Origin: PALSA-1003 sp963791945
GTDB lineage: Bacteria; Pseudomonadota; Gammaproteobacteria; Burkholderiales; Casimicrobiaceae
DNA: 64,000 nucleotides
Direction: 5' to 3'
Assembly (NCBI GenBank): GCA_963791945.1
Contig: CAWBUD010000004.1
Location: 310,001-374,000 of the forward strand
This document shows positions 17,071 to 26,533 of this stretch, in pieces (positions within the stretch are counted from its first letter, which is position 1; each line of letters begins with the position of its first letter). Under the pieces are notes generated by a model, which made no database searches, was not told where the DNA came from, and worked only from the letters and a program-made list of their open reading frames with translations. The translations under genes and the position numbers were made by a program.

Positions 17071-18909
17071 ATGGAAGGAACGCCGCTTCGCCGGAACTTC
17101 ATCTTCGTCTGCGCGGCCGTGGCGATCCTGGTCGCATCGCCGTCGCCGCTTTGCGCCGCCGATCTCAACAAGGTCATCCGCCAGGTCTTCCCTGCCGCCG
17201 AGACCGGCTTCGATCCGGCCGGCGCCCAGGACCTGTACTCCGGCACCGTCGAGCAGGCGATCTTTGACCGGCTCCTGACCTATGACTATCTTGCGAGGCC
17301 CGCCAAGCTCGTTCCCGGCGCCGCCGAGGCGATGCCGCAAGTCACCGACGACGGCAGGACGTACCTCTTCAGGATCCGAAAGGGCATCTACTTCACGCCC
17401 GATCCGGCATTCAAGGGCAGGAAGCGGGAGCTCGTCGCGGAGGATTTCGTCTATTCGCTCAAGCGCCTGGTCGATCCGAAGCTGCGCTCGCCATGGGCCT
17501 GGCTCGTCGAGGGCAAGATCGTCGGCCTGGACGAGCTTGCGGAGGCGGCGGCGAAAAGCGGGAAGTTCGACTACGACAAGAAGATCACAGGGCTCGAAGC
17601 CGTCGATCGCTACACGCTGCGCATCCGGCTTAAGGCCACCGATTACAACCTGCCGTTCGTGCTGGCGCACGAGCCGACGTCCGCCGTCGCCCGCGAAGTG
17701 ATCGAGAAATATGCGGACGAATCGGGCAGGGCGATGTCGAATCCGGTCGGAACCGGCGCGTACGTCCTCAAGGACTGGGTGCGCGCCTCGAAGATCGTGA
17801 TCGAGGCAAATCCCGCGTACCGAGGCTTCGTCTGGGATTTCGAGCCGGGAGCCGATCCCGACGACAAGCGCATCGTCCGCGAGATGAAGGGCAAGAAGAT
17901 GCCGCAGGTCGGCCGGGTCGAGATCAGCATCATCGAGGAGGACCAGGCGCGGCTCCTCGCCTTCGAGCGCGGCGAGATCGACATCATGAACATGGAGGCG
18001 CCGCTCGCTCCTAACGTGCTCGACGGCGACCGATTGAAACCGGAGTTCGTGAAGCGGGGCGTGAGGCTGTCGCGTTTCGTCGATCCCGAGATCACGTATC
18101 ACTTCTGGAACATGCAGGACCCCGTGGTCGGAGGGCTCTCCAATGAGAAGATCGCCCTGCGGCGGGCGATGGGCATGGCTTTCAACCTGGACGACGAGAT
18201 CCGGATCGTGCGCAACGGCCAGGCGGTCGAAGCGCAGTATCCCATCCCGCCGGGCGTGGTCGGACACGACCCGACCTACCGCACCGGCATCAGGTACGAT
18301 CCCGCCGCGGCCAACGCGCTGCTCGACCGGTTCGGCTACAAGAAGGGCGCCGACGGCTTCCGCACCCTGCCCGACGGCAAGCCCCTCCTCATCAAGTACA
18401 CTTCACGCCCGGACACGCTCGGCCGGCAGCAGGACGAGCTGTGGGCCAAGGCATTCGCGCTGCTCGGCATCCGCATGGAGGTCGTCAAGCTGCGGTTTCC
18501 GGACCAGCTCAAGGCGGAGAAGGAATGCAAGATCATGATGCGGACCGCGTCGTGGATCGCGGACTATCCCGACGGCGACAACTTCATGCAGCTTCTCTAC
18601 AGCAAGAACATCCATCAGAACAACAATGCCTGCGCGACCATCCCCGAATACGACAGGCTCTACGAGCGCAGCGTCCGCCTGCCGGCCTCTTCGCCCGAGC
18701 GCGACCGGCTCTATCACGAGATGGCCAGGATCATCGAAACCTATGCGCCGTGGCGGCTCGATATCAGCCGCTATCGCAACATGCTGACCCAGCCGCAGGT
18801 ACTGGGTTACAAGAAGCATCCCATTCTGCACGCCGAGTGGCAGTACATCGACGTCCGGAACGGCAGCGGGGGACCCGGCGGCGAAGCAAGCGCCGGCGGC
18901 AGCGAATAG
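17071..18909 (+). CDS. Peptide ABC transporter substrate-binding protein (family 5), copy 2
   Basis: A 612-residue paralogue of the preceding gene. It shares the blocks LLTYDYLARPAKL, RIRKGIYFTPDPAFKGR, FGYKKGADGFRT and SWIADYPDGDNFMQL. A signal peptide (MEGTPLRRNFIFVCAAVAIL, cleavage after SPLCAA) precedes the mature part. The C-terminus has a glycine/serine-rich extension (GSGGPGGEASAGG) absent from copy 1. A GTG at 17041 overlapping the previous stop is an alternative start. The TAG stop is followed by CCCGGGG, as at other palindromic repeats in the window. Two binding proteins for one transporter suggest two ligand ranges. Confidence 0.92.
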   Translation: MEGTPLRRNFIFVCAAVAILVASPSPLCAADLNKVIRQVFPAAETGFDPAGAQDLYSGTVEQAIFDRLLTYDYLARPAKLVPGAAEAMPQVTDDGRTYLFRIRKGIYFTPDPAFKGRKRELVAEDFVYSLKRLVDPKLRSPWAWLVEGKIVGLDELAEAAAKSGKFDYDKKITGLEAVDRYTLRIRLKATDYNLPFVLAHEPTSAVAREVIEKYADESGRAMSNPVGTGAYVLKDWVRASKIVIEANPAYRGFVWDFEPGADPDDKRIVREMKGKKMPQVGRVEISIIEEDQARLLAFERGEIDIMNMEAPLAPNVLDGDRLKPEFVKRGVRLSRFVDPEITYHFWNMQDPVVGGLSNEKIALRRAMGMAFNLDDEIRIVRNGQAVEAQYPIPPGVVGHDPTYRTGIRYDPAAANALLDRFGYKKGADGFRTLPDGKPLLIKYTSRPDTLGRQQDELWAKAFALLGIRMEVVKLRFPDQLKAEKECKIMMRTASWIADYPDGDNFMQLLYSKNIHQNNNACATIPEYDRLYERSVRLPASSPERDRLYHEMARIIETYAPWRLDISRYRNMLTQPQVLGYKKHPILHAEWQYIDVRNGSGGPGGEASAGGSE

Positions 18910-18977
18910 CCCGGGGAGTGCAGGCGAAGAGCGCAATGAATCGGGGCGCCGGGCGGCGACTCCGGTGGAGGTGAGCG

Positions 18978-19916
18978 ATGTACGCGTACATCATCCGGCG
19001 GCTGTGGCAGATGATCCCGACCATTCTCGGGGTCATCGTGCTCGTTTTCGTGCTTTTCAACTGGATCGGCGGCGATCCCGCCTATGTGCTCGCCGGCAAG
19101 ATCTCGAGCGCCGAGCAGATCGCCAACATCCGCAAGCAGCTCGGCGTCGACCAGCCGTACTACGTGCAACTGTGGATCTTCGTGAAGCAGGTCGCGACGG
19201 CGGACTTCGGCGCGAGCTGGAGCACCAATGAGCCGGTCTCGCACATCCTGGCAACGCGGCTGGGCCCGTCACTGACGGTTCTGATTCCCTGGCTGATCCT
19301 CTCCACGCTGATCTCGATCGGACTCGCGCTGGCGGTGGCCTACGTGCGCGGGTCGCTCACCGACCGCGCGGTCATGATCTCCTGCACCGTCGGGCTCTCG
19401 ATCTCGATCCTCGTCTACATCATCGTCTTCCAGTACGTGTTCGCGTACAAGCTCGGCTGGTTCCCGGTGCAGGGCTGGGGCGACAGCTTCCACGAAAACC
19501 TGCTCGTCTACTCTTCGCTGCCGATCCTCATCCTGCTGGTGGTGAGCATCGCGCCGGACCTGCGGCTGTTCCGCACGTTCGTCCTCGACGAGATCAATCA
19601 GGACTATGTGCGCACCGCGCGAGCCAAGGGGCTTTCCGAAAACCGCATCATGTGGGTGCACGTACTGCGCAACGCGTCGATTCCGATCATCACGCAGGTC
19701 ATGGCGACGTTGCCCGGCCTGCTGATCGGAGCCTTTCTGGTCGAGCGCTTCTTCTCGATCCCCGGGATCGGCCGCGAAGTCATTCTCGCGGTGGAGCGCA
19801 GCGACTTTCCGGTGATCAAGGCGATCACGGTCTACGTCGCCGTCGCGACGATGATATTCAACCTGCTGGCGGACCTGATGTACAAGGCAGTGGATCCGCG
19901 CGTCCAGCTCAAGTAG
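18978..19916 (+). CDS. Peptide ABC transporter permease, DppB type
   Basis: A 312-residue inner-membrane permease. It begins MYAYIIRRLWQMIPTILGVI, the usual DppB/OppB start, and has about six membrane segments. The ATPase-docking EAA loop is DYVRTARAKGLSENRIMWVH near residue 210. A ribosome site GGAGGTGAGCG lies just before the ATG. The gene lies between the binding proteins and the second permease (10-base gap), forming one operon. Confidence 0.93.
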   Translation: MYAYIIRRLWQMIPTILGVIVLVFVLFNWIGGDPAYVLAGKISSAEQIANIRKQLGVDQPYYVQLWIFVKQVATADFGASWSTNEPVSHILATRLGPSLTVLIPWLILSTLISIGLALAVAYVRGSLTDRAVMISCTVGLSISILVYIIVFQYVFAYKLGWFPVQGWGDSFHENLLVYSSLPILILLVVSIAPDLRLFRTFVLDEINQDYVRTARAKGLSENRIMWVHVLRNASIPIITQVMATLPGLLIGAFLVERFFSIPGIGREVILAVERSDFPVIKAITVYVAVATMIFNLLADLMYKAVDPRVQLK

Positions 19917-19926
19917 GAGGCCGACC

Positions 19927-21057
19927 ATGCCGTTCGACGCGCCGCATGCGGTATCCCCGGGCCTCTGGACGCTCGCGTGGAGGCGCTTGCGCTCCGACCG
20001 TGTGGCGATGGTCTCGCTCGCCATCGTCGCACTGTTCCTGGTGCAGATGGCGCTCTCCGCCACCGGTCTCATCGCCAAGGACTGGACGAAGGAGGTCGGC
20101 GTCAACTACGCGCCGCCGACGCTGCTGGGGCCCGAGGAGCCGGCGACTCCTCCGGCCGTGAGCGGCACGCAGGCACCCGCCCTGTCCGACAAGCCGACCG
20201 AGCTGCCGATCCAGGATCCGCTGGCCGACGCTCTCGCCGCGATCCGCAACCAGGGCGCGCCAACAAGCTCCGGAGGCGCCGAGGCCGGAAGCGAAGGCAA
20301 GACGATCGACCCCCTGGCCGAAGTCATGGCCGAGATCAAGAGCAAGGAGGTTAAGGCGGCGCCCGCCGCGCAGCGTCGGGCGACGCTGCCCTTCGGCGGC
20401 GACAAGTGGGGCCGTGACGTCCTCAAGAAGGTGATCAAGGGCTCGCAAACCTCGATCTTCGTCGGCCTCGCCGCCGCCGTCGTCGCCACCCTGCTCGGCA
20501 CGATCTTCGGCGCCGTGGCCGGGTACTACGGGAAATGGCTGGATGATTTCTTCAACTGGTTCTACAGCGTGTTCACCGCCATTCCGTATCTGCTGCTGAT
20601 CCTCGCCGTCGCGGCCGTGCTGCAGCAGAAGGGGGTTCTCACCATCGTGCTCATTCTCGGGCTCACCGGCTGGACAGGCACGTTCCGGCTGATTCGCGGC
20701 GAATACCTCAAGCACAAGGGACGCGAATACGTCCAGGCGGCCGACGCGATCGGCGCGTCGAATGCCCGGAGGATGTTCATCCACATCTTCCCCAACGTGA
20801 GCCACATCGTGCTCGTGCAGCTCTCGATCTACACCGTGGCGTTCATCAAGTCCGAGGTGATCCTGTCGTTCCTGGGCTTCGGCGTGCCCGTCGATGTCGT
20901 CTCCTGGGGATCGATGCTGAACGAGGCGCAGAACGAGCTGATCCTCGGCAAGTGGTGGCAGCTCGCCGCGGCCGGAACCTTCATGGCGGTCCTGGTCACC
21001 GCCTTCAGCCTGTTCACCGACGCGCTGCGCGACGCGCTCGACCCGAAGCTTAAGTGA
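19927..21057 (+). CDS. Peptide ABC transporter permease, DppC type, with a periplasmic insertion
   Basis: A 376-residue permease, about 75 residues longer than usual DppC. The first membrane helix (about 27-50) is followed by an extra, low-complexity segment (about 60-150) before the conserved GGDKWGRDVLKKVIKGSQTS. The insertion carries the same short helix twice: IQDPLADALAAIRNQ (about 95-109) and IDPLAEVMAEIKSKE (about 127-141). The remaining part is normal, with the EAA loop EYVQAADAIGASNARRMFIH and FLGFGVPVDVVSWGSMLNEA. The repeated helix might contact one of the two binding proteins; this is inference. It is followed by the fused ATPase gene. Confidence 0.92.
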   Translation: MPFDAPHAVSPGLWTLAWRRLRSDRVAMVSLAIVALFLVQMALSATGLIAKDWTKEVGVNYAPPTLLGPEEPATPPAVSGTQAPALSDKPTELPIQDPLADALAAIRNQGAPTSSGGAEAGSEGKTIDPLAEVMAEIKSKEVKAAPAAQRRATLPFGGDKWGRDVLKKVIKGSQTSIFVGLAAAVVATLLGTIFGAVAGYYGKWLDDFFNWFYSVFTAIPYLLLILAVAAVLQQKGVLTIVLILGLTGWTGTFRLIRGEYLKHKGREYVQAADAIGASNARRMFIHIFPNVSHIVLVQLSIYTVAFIKSEVILSFLGFGVPVDVVSWGSMLNEAQNELILGKWWQLAAAGTFMAVLVTAFSLFTDALRDALDPKLK

Positions 21058-21109
21058 CGCGGATGTCCAAGAGTAGGACGCGAAGCGTCGCGGCGATCGG
21101 AAACAGCCG

Positions 21110-21150
21110 CGTCATCCCGGGCAAGCGAGAGCGAGACCCGGGATCCAGGT
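21110..21150. repeat. Short imperfect palindrome (GTCATCCCGGG / GAGACCCGGGATCC)
   Basis: A CCCGGG-containing dyad in the gap between the second permease and the ATPase gene. It resembles the larger palindromic repeats but has different ends, so it may be another subfamily. Confidence 0.45.
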
Positions 21151-21174
21151 TCGACGCGACGTAACGAAGAACCG

Positions 21175-22863
21175 ATGGAAAATCTCCTTTCCGTCCGCAA
21201 CCTCCGGGTGAACTTCCGGCTGGACAAGCACACGACCTTCGAGGCGGTGAAGGGCATCTCCTTCGACATCCCGCGCAACGCCACGGTCGCGTTGGTCGGC
21301 GAATCGGGCAGCGGCAAGTCGGTGACGTCGCTGTCGATCCTGGGTCTGCTGCCGAAAGAGAACGCGAACATCCTCCCGGGCAGCGAAATCCTCTACGGCG
21401 GCGGGAACCTGGTCGGCCTTGGCGCGGTGGAGCTGCGCAGGATGCGCGGCGCAGACATCTCCATGATCTTCCAGGAGCCGATGACATCGCTCAATCCGGT
21501 GTTCACGGTTGGATTCCAGCTCGGCGAAGTGCTGAGGCTGCACATGGGCCTTTCGCCCCGCGATGCCCAAAGGCGCGCGGTGGCGCTGCTCGAGGAAGTC
21601 GGCATTCCCGATCCCAAGTTCAAGATCAACGCCTATCCGTCGCAGATGTCGGGCGGCCAGCAGCAGCGGGTGATGATCGCGATGGCCATCGCCTGCGAGC
21701 CGAAGCTGCTCATTGCCGACGAGCCGACGACTGCGCTCGACGTAACCATACAGAAGCAGATCCTCGAGCTGATCGCCGCATTGCAGCGGCGCCACCAGAT
21801 GTCGGTCCTGTTCATCACGCACGATCTCGCCGTCGTCGGCGACATCGCCGACTACGTCGTCGTGATGCGCAACGGCGAGATCCGGGAGCAGGGTCCCGCC
21901 AAGGCGGTGTTCGAGAACCCGCAGGACGCCTACACCAAGGCGCTGCTGCAATGCCGCCCGAGGCTCGACCGGCGTCCGGTCCGCCTGCCGGTCATCGAGG
22001 ACTTCATGAACGGCGGCGGGGAGGCGATGAACCTCGCAGAGCGCAAGCGCGGCGTCGCGAAGAGCGACCCCATCATTCTCGAGGTACGCAACCTCGGCAA
22101 GGACTTCTATTCCCGCGACGGGCTGTTCGGCCGCAGGAAGTTCGAAGCGGTCAAGAACGTTTCGTTCAACCTGCCCAAGGGCAAGACCCTGGGGCTCGTC
22201 GGCGAGTCGGGGTCGGGCAAGACGACCGTGGGGCTCACGCTGATGCGCCTGCACGAGGCGTCGTCGGGCGAGGCGCTGTTCGAGGGGCGCGACATCCTGG
22301 CGATGACGCCGCGCGAGTTCATGAGCTACAAGCGGCGCATCCAGATCATCTTCCAGAATCCGTACGCGTCGCTCAACCCGCGGATGATCATCGGCCAGAT
22401 CCTCACCGAGCCGATGCTGATCCACGGCATCGGGTCCACCGCCCAGCAGAGGACCGATCTCGCGTTCGAGATGCTGGGGAAGGTGGGCCTGCCCGAAGTG
22501 TCGTTCTACAAGTACCCGCACGAGTTCTCGGGCGGGCAGCGGCAGCGCATCGCCATCGCGCGCTGCCTCGCGCTGAAACCGGACATCCTGATCTGCGACG
22601 AATCCGTCTCGGCGCTCGACGTGTCGGTGCAGGCCCAGGTTCTCAACCTGCTGCAGGATCTCCAGGACGAGTTCCACCTTTCATACATCTTCATCTCTCA
22701 CGATCTCGCAGTCGTGAAATACATCTCCGATCAGGTGATGGTGATGAATCAGGGCGAGATCATCGAGATCGCCGATTCGGACGAGATCTACCGCCATCCG
22801 CGAGAGCCGTACACGCGGAAGCTGCTCTCGGCGATTCCCCAGGGATGGCACCACGGTAACTGA
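21175..22863 (+). CDS. Peptide ABC transporter, fused double ATPase (DppD-DppF type)
   Basis: A 562-residue protein with two complete ABC ATPase domains, like YejF or GsiA. Domain 1 (about 1-265) has Walker A GESGSGKSV, signature MSGGQQQRV and Walker B LLIADEPTTALDVT. Domain 2 (about 295-555) has GESGSGKTT, FSGGQRQRI and ILICDESVSALDVS. Both have switch histidines (FITHD, FISHD). The extra oligopeptide-family C-terminal segments are visible after each domain (ENPQDAYTKALL, RHPREPYTRKLL). It energises the two permeases upstream. The 117-base gap before it holds a palindromic repeat. Confidence 0.94.
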   Translation: MENLLSVRNLRVNFRLDKHTTFEAVKGISFDIPRNATVALVGESGSGKSVTSLSILGLLPKENANILPGSEILYGGGNLVGLGAVELRRMRGADISMIFQEPMTSLNPVFTVGFQLGEVLRLHMGLSPRDAQRRAVALLEEVGIPDPKFKINAYPSQMSGGQQQRVMIAMAIACEPKLLIADEPTTALDVTIQKQILELIAALQRRHQMSVLFITHDLAVVGDIADYVVVMRNGEIREQGPAKAVFENPQDAYTKALLQCRPRLDRRPVRLPVIEDFMNGGGEAMNLAERKRGVAKSDPIILEVRNLGKDFYSRDGLFGRRKFEAVKNVSFNLPKGKTLGLVGESGSGKTTVGLTLMRLHEASSGEALFEGRDILAMTPREFMSYKRRIQIIFQNPYASLNPRMIIGQILTEPMLIHGIGSTAQQRTDLAFEMLGKVGLPEVSFYKYPHEFSGGQRQRIAIARCLALKPDILICDESVSALDVSVQAQVLNLLQDLQDEFHLSYIFISHDLAVVKYISDQVMVMNQGEIIEIADSDEIYRHPREPYTRKLLSAIPQGWHHGN

Positions 22864-23137
22864 CGCGTTCATGCCGGCGCAGGCCGGGATCCCATTTCAG
22901 GAGCGCAGATCGGACCCCGATCCGGTTACCCCGACGCGCCGGGGCGACGATGATGGTGTCACCGACGATCGATAGCCATGGTCCCGATCCGTGCCGCGCA
23001 GATTCGGCCGGCGTTATGGGGCGCAGCGTACCTCGCCTGGCGGCGGTATGCGCTGGTTGACAGCGCCGAGCGAGGGAACGAGCCCGGGGACACGACGTAA
23101 GCGAAGCGAACCCGGGGTTCGCTGCGCTTACCCCGGG
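22864..23137. other. Gap between the importer operon and tldE
   Basis: No convincing gene. It holds an extragenic motif ATGCCGGCGCAGGCCGGGAT (from 22871), a common repeat type in GC-rich proteobacteria, and at its right end the palindromic repeat listed separately. Confidence 0.4.
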
Positions 23138-23141
23138 CTAC
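23097..23141. repeat. Palindromic repeat, GTAGCCCGGG family
   Basis: The core reads GTAAGCGAAGCGAACCCGGG and then its near-complement ending CCCCGGGCTAC. A looser half lies upstream from about 23067. The CTA near the right end is, on the minus strand, the stop codon of tldE. Confidence 0.8.
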
Positions 23142-24475
23142 AGCGTAAACGCCATCTCCCGCACGACGGCGCCCGGCAGCCGCATGCTGCTCACGTTGCG
23201 CTGGCGATACGTGTCGCTGCTCACCAGGAGCTCCTGATCGGCCGTCAGCCCGACCAGCTCGGGCCCGAGCAGTCGGAAGACGCTGTCGTCGAAGCGCATG
23301 ACGTCGACCGGCGCCGCGATCCTGCCGTCTTCGACCCAGAACGACGCGAAGCGCGTCATGCCGGTGAGCCGACACGCGGTTCGATCGGAGAAATTGAGAT
23401 ACCACAGGTTGCCGATGTAGAGCCCGGTGTCGAGGAGCTCCAGGGCGTCGTCGCCCGCCAGACGGCCGCCTTTCATCTCGAGCGATTCGGGCATTTCGGA
23501 TGCGTTGGCTCCGTTGTGTGCGAGCGTGAACTCGCGGCCCGTGCGTGGGCTGACCAGTGAGCCGACCATGCGTCCCCCGTCGACGAGAGCGACTTCGACA
23601 GGGCGGGCGAAACCCTCGTCCTGAAACGCCGGGGCGATGCCGTCGGCCGTCTTCTCGCTGAAAGCGACCGAGGGGTCCAGCTCGGTCGAACCATCGTTCA
23701 ACCGGAACAGGCAGCTCTGGCGCGTCTGCAGCGCGCGTCCGGAGAAACCGCCCCAGCACAGCATGCCGGCGATTTCCTCCATCGCGCTTGGCGTGAGGTA
23801 GGCGCGATATCTGCCCGGCTCGAGCGATTTCGATGGCCGGGCAAGGAGGGCCAGCCGCTCGCGCGCGCCGCCCATTTTGGCGGCGAGCGTCGCGGGGTCC
23901 CAGGAGAATCCGCCGTATACGCTCTTCACCGCCTTGTCGGTGCGATGGTACAGGCTCCATTGCAGATTGAAGCTCACGACCTCGTGCCAGTTGCGCTGGC
24001 CGAGCGAGTTGGCGAAGCCGCGATAGACCGGTCCGCCGGCGTACAGCCCGACCAGGTCGAGCCCCTGCGCGGCGTCGAGGACCGTATCGATGATCGATTC
24101 CGCCGGCGGGAGCAAGCCGCCCCGAACGACCCGGCTGCTCCGCACGTCGGTCGCGTACGAAAGGTGCGGGTCCTCGGGAAGCTCCGAGAGCGTGCTGCGC
24201 AAACGGGTCAGCGCGGCGATGATCGGCTCGCTGTCGCGCGCCAGCTCGCCCGAGACGGTGAGCGACTGTTCGGCATGGCGGTTGCCATCGATCAAGTGCA
24301 GGCGCAGGTAACGCTGCGTCACCGAGCCGGGCTGCCGGACCTTGCCGCGGTTGAGCCGCACGAAGTCGGACGTTTCGGCGTCGAACCGGCAGGTGTAGAT
24401 CTCCCGGCCGGCCAGCGAGCGATCGAGCAGCGCGGCCACCTCGCGGAAATAGATCTCCACGGCCGACGTGCTCAT
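23138..24475 (-). CDS. tldE: TldE/PmbA-type partner of the TldD metalloprotease
   Basis: A 445-residue protein of the TldD/PmbA family lacking the zinc motif, so it is the non-catalytic partner. The TldD-TldE pair degrades unfolded or modified peptides through a narrow chamber; in E. coli it processes microcin B17. Recognisable parts are AQGLDLVGLYAGGPVYRGFA in the middle and TRQSCLFRLNDGSTELD and EVALVDGGRMVGSLVSPRT later. The sequence is diverged from E. coli PmbA, so the call relies partly on the tight link to tldD. The ATG at 24475 overlaps the tldD stop (ATGA). The stop codon is provided by a palindromic repeat. Confidence 0.85.
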   Translation of the reverse strand: MSTSAVEIYFREVAALLDRSLAGREIYTCRFDAETSDFVRLNRGKVRQPGSVTQRYLRLHLIDGNRHAEQSLTVSGELARDSEPIIAALTRLRSTLSELPEDPHLSYATDVRSSRVVRGGLLPPAESIIDTVLDAAQGLDLVGLYAGGPVYRGFANSLGQRNWHEVVSFNLQWSLYHRTDKAVKSVYGGFSWDPATLAAKMGGARERLALLARPSKSLEPGRYRAYLTPSAMEEIAGMLCWGGFSGRALQTRQSCLFRLNDGSTELDPSVAFSEKTADGIAPAFQDEGFARPVEVALVDGGRMVGSLVSPRTGREFTLAHNGANASEMPESLEMKGGRLAGDDALELLDTGLYIGNLWYLNFSDRTACRLTGMTRFASFWVEDGRIAAPVDVMRFDDSVFRLLGPELVGLTADQELLVSSDTYRQRNVSSMRLPGAVVREMAFTL

Positions 24476-25908
24476 TCTGCTTCTCCGCCGAAGACGTCGA
24501 CTCCGGTGAACACGCAGGCCGGTGCGGCATGGCCTACGCGGATGACCTGCGAGGGCTCGCCCTTTCCGCAGTACGGCGTGCCGAGCACCTGTACGGTGGA
24601 GGCGTCGCCGACGCGGGAAAGGCTGCGCCAGAAGCTCGCCGAAATGCCGCGATAGTTCGGATTCTTCACCACGGTCGAGAGCTTGCCGTTCTCGATCAGC
24701 CGACCCCATTCGCATCCGAACTGAAACTTGTTGCGCGAATCATCGATCGACCAGGACGTGTTGGTGCTCATCAGGACGCCGCGCTCGATGCCGGAGATCA
24801 TGTCTTCGAGCGACGCGTCCCCAGGTTCGAGGTTGATGTTGGCCATGCGATCGATGGGGGGCCGGTTCCAGTTGTCGGCACGGGAGTTGGCCACACCCGG
24901 TATCTTCGCGCGCGCCTGGGAGAGCGCGCCGCCGAGCGGCCGCTCCAGGATGCCGTCGCGGATGAGGTAGACCTTCGCCGCGGGGCTTCCGTCGTCGTCG
25001 AAGGCGTAGCTCGCCAGCTCTTCCGGCAGGGTGGGGTCGAAGGTTACGTTGAGGAGCACGGATCCGTAGCGATACGCGCCGAACATGTCGAGCGTGACAA
25101 AGCTGGTGCCGGCGAAGTTGCGCTCGTCGCCGAGAATCCGGTCGAGCTCGAGCGGATGCCCGATCGACTCGTGAATCTGCAGGATCACCTGGTCGGGCAT
25201 CAGCAGCACGTCGGTCGTGCCGCTCGGGCAGTTGGGGGCGAGCAGAAGCTGCAGCGCCTCGTCGGCGATGCGGCGGCCGCTGCCGACGAAAGCGAAGCGC
25301 TCGAGCATCGATTCGCCGCCCTGCTGGGCGAGACCCCGGTAGCCGTTGAGCGTCCGAGTCTGCGTGTCGCCGTCGGCATGAGCGGTTACCGAAACGCCGG
25401 GCATTACGAAGCGGTAACGCTGAACGACATCGCCGCCGGCGCTGGTCAGCAGGCGGTGTTCGCCGATGCGCGTCTCGACCGTCGCCTCCCAGTCGACGAT
25501 GCGGGGATCGCACGCTGCCGCCCTCGACTCCTCACCCAGCAGGGCGTACCACTCGCGCTGCGAACGGCCACGCGCCGCGAGCTCCGGCGAGACGTAGGAG
25601 CCTTGCGGTGCCGGCCGCGGCATGGCACGAAAGTCGATCAGCGATCGGCGCGCGGTTGCCCTCGCCCAGGCGGTCGCGCGGTCCAGCGCAACCTGCAGCC
25701 CGCCGGCCGATAGGTCGCTCGTCGCCGCGTAGCCGCAGCCGCCATCGGCATACGCGGTGAGCATGGCCCCCCGGTCTGAGAAAAGGGTCGGAGGCTGGGG
25801 CACATTTTTACGCACGGCATAGCACTCGGCCTGCTCGTCGACCACGCGCAACGACCAGAAGTCGGCGCCGGACTCGAGCTTGGGAAACAGGCTGGGAAAG
25901 GTCTGCAT
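24472..25908 (-). CDS. tldD: TldD-type zinc metalloprotease
   Basis: A 478-residue metallopeptidase with the hallmark HExxxH motif, HESIGH (246-251), in LLMPDQVILQIHESIGHPLEL. The late segment TPYCGKGEPSQVIRVG is in the place of the third metal ligand region. Other family blocks are YAFDDDGSPAAKVYLIRDG, NSRADNWNRPPIDRMANINL and YRGISASFWRSL. The length fits TldD. It starts ATG at 25908 (MQTFPSLFPKLESGADFW) and is translationally coupled to tldE. The pair lies between a peptide importer and a TonB-receptor island, which fits a role in breaking down imported or modified peptides; this link is inference. Confidence 0.92.
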   Translation of the reverse strand: MQTFPSLFPKLESGADFWSLRVVDEQAECYAVRKNVPQPPTLFSDRGAMLTAYADGGCGYAATSDLSAGGLQVALDRATAWARATARRSLIDFRAMPRPAPQGSYVSPELAARGRSQREWYALLGEESRAAACDPRIVDWEATVETRIGEHRLLTSAGGDVVQRYRFVMPGVSVTAHADGDTQTRTLNGYRGLAQQGGESMLERFAFVGSGRRIADEALQLLLAPNCPSGTTDVLLMPDQVILQIHESIGHPLELDRILGDERNFAGTSFVTLDMFGAYRYGSVLLNVTFDPTLPEELASYAFDDDGSPAAKVYLIRDGILERPLGGALSQARAKIPGVANSRADNWNRPPIDRMANINLEPGDASLEDMISGIERGVLMSTNTSWSIDDSRNKFQFGCEWGRLIENGKLSTVVKNPNYRGISASFWRSLSRVGDASTVQVLGTPYCGKGEPSQVIRVGHAAPACVFTGVDVFGGEAE

Positions 25909-26035
25909 AGGTCTTGCGGTCTTCGGCGCGCGGTCCAGAACTCACCCGCATCCGTTCACGGTAACGGGCACTCTCGCCGCCGCCTGGCGAAAAAAATGCA
26001 TTATCGCCGGAACGCGCGGGCTTCGCATGCTGACG

Positions 26036-26533
26036 CTAGCCGGCCTCGAAGACCGATCGGGCAGCGAGCTTCTCGAGCGCCGGACCGGTGACGCGGGTTA
26101 TCCGCCACTCCGGGAGGACACAGGCCCCCAAAGATTCGTAGAACGTCACCGCCGAAGTGTTCCAGTCCAGCACGGTCCACTCGAAGCGCCCGCAGCCGCG
26201 CTCGACCGCAATCCGCGCCAGGTACGCGAGCAACGCTCTGCCGTAGCCGCGCCGGCGAAACGCGGGCTGCACGAACAAATCCTCGAGATACAGCCCTTTT
26301 CGGCCGAGGAAAGTGGAGAAATTGTGGAAAAACAAGGCGAACGCGACCGGTCGCTCGGCTTCCCATCCGAGAACGACTTCGGCGGCGGGCTTGGAGCCGA
26401 ACAAGGCTTCGCGCAGACTCGCCTCGGTGGCCACGCAAAGATGGCGAAGCTTCTCGTAATCGGCCAACGCTTCGATCATGCCCAGGATGTGTCCGATGTC
26501 CGCGGGCGCGGCAGGCATGATGCGGAATGCCAT
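26036..26533 (-). CDS. GNAT N-acetyltransferase
   Basis: A 165-residue acetyl-CoA-dependent transferase. It has the acetyl-CoA loop VQPAFRRRGYGRALL and the downstream WTVLDWNTSAVTFYESLGA typical of diamine/thialysine (SSAT-like) acetyltransferases. The early block IEALADYEKL and the strand KGLYLEDLFVQP support the SSAT-like group. The substrate is unknown; polyamines or amino-acid analogues are the family precedent. It starts at the ATG at 26533 (MAFRIMPAAPADIGHILGMI) and is transcribed away from the TonB-receptor gene. Confidence 0.88.
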   Translation of the reverse strand: MAFRIMPAAPADIGHILGMIEALADYEKLRHLCVATEASLREALFGSKPAAEVVLGWEAERPVAFALFFHNFSTFLGRKGLYLEDLFVQPAFRRRGYGRALLAYLARIAVERGCGRFEWTVLDWNTSAVTFYESLGACVLPEWRITRVTGPALEKLAARSVFEAG

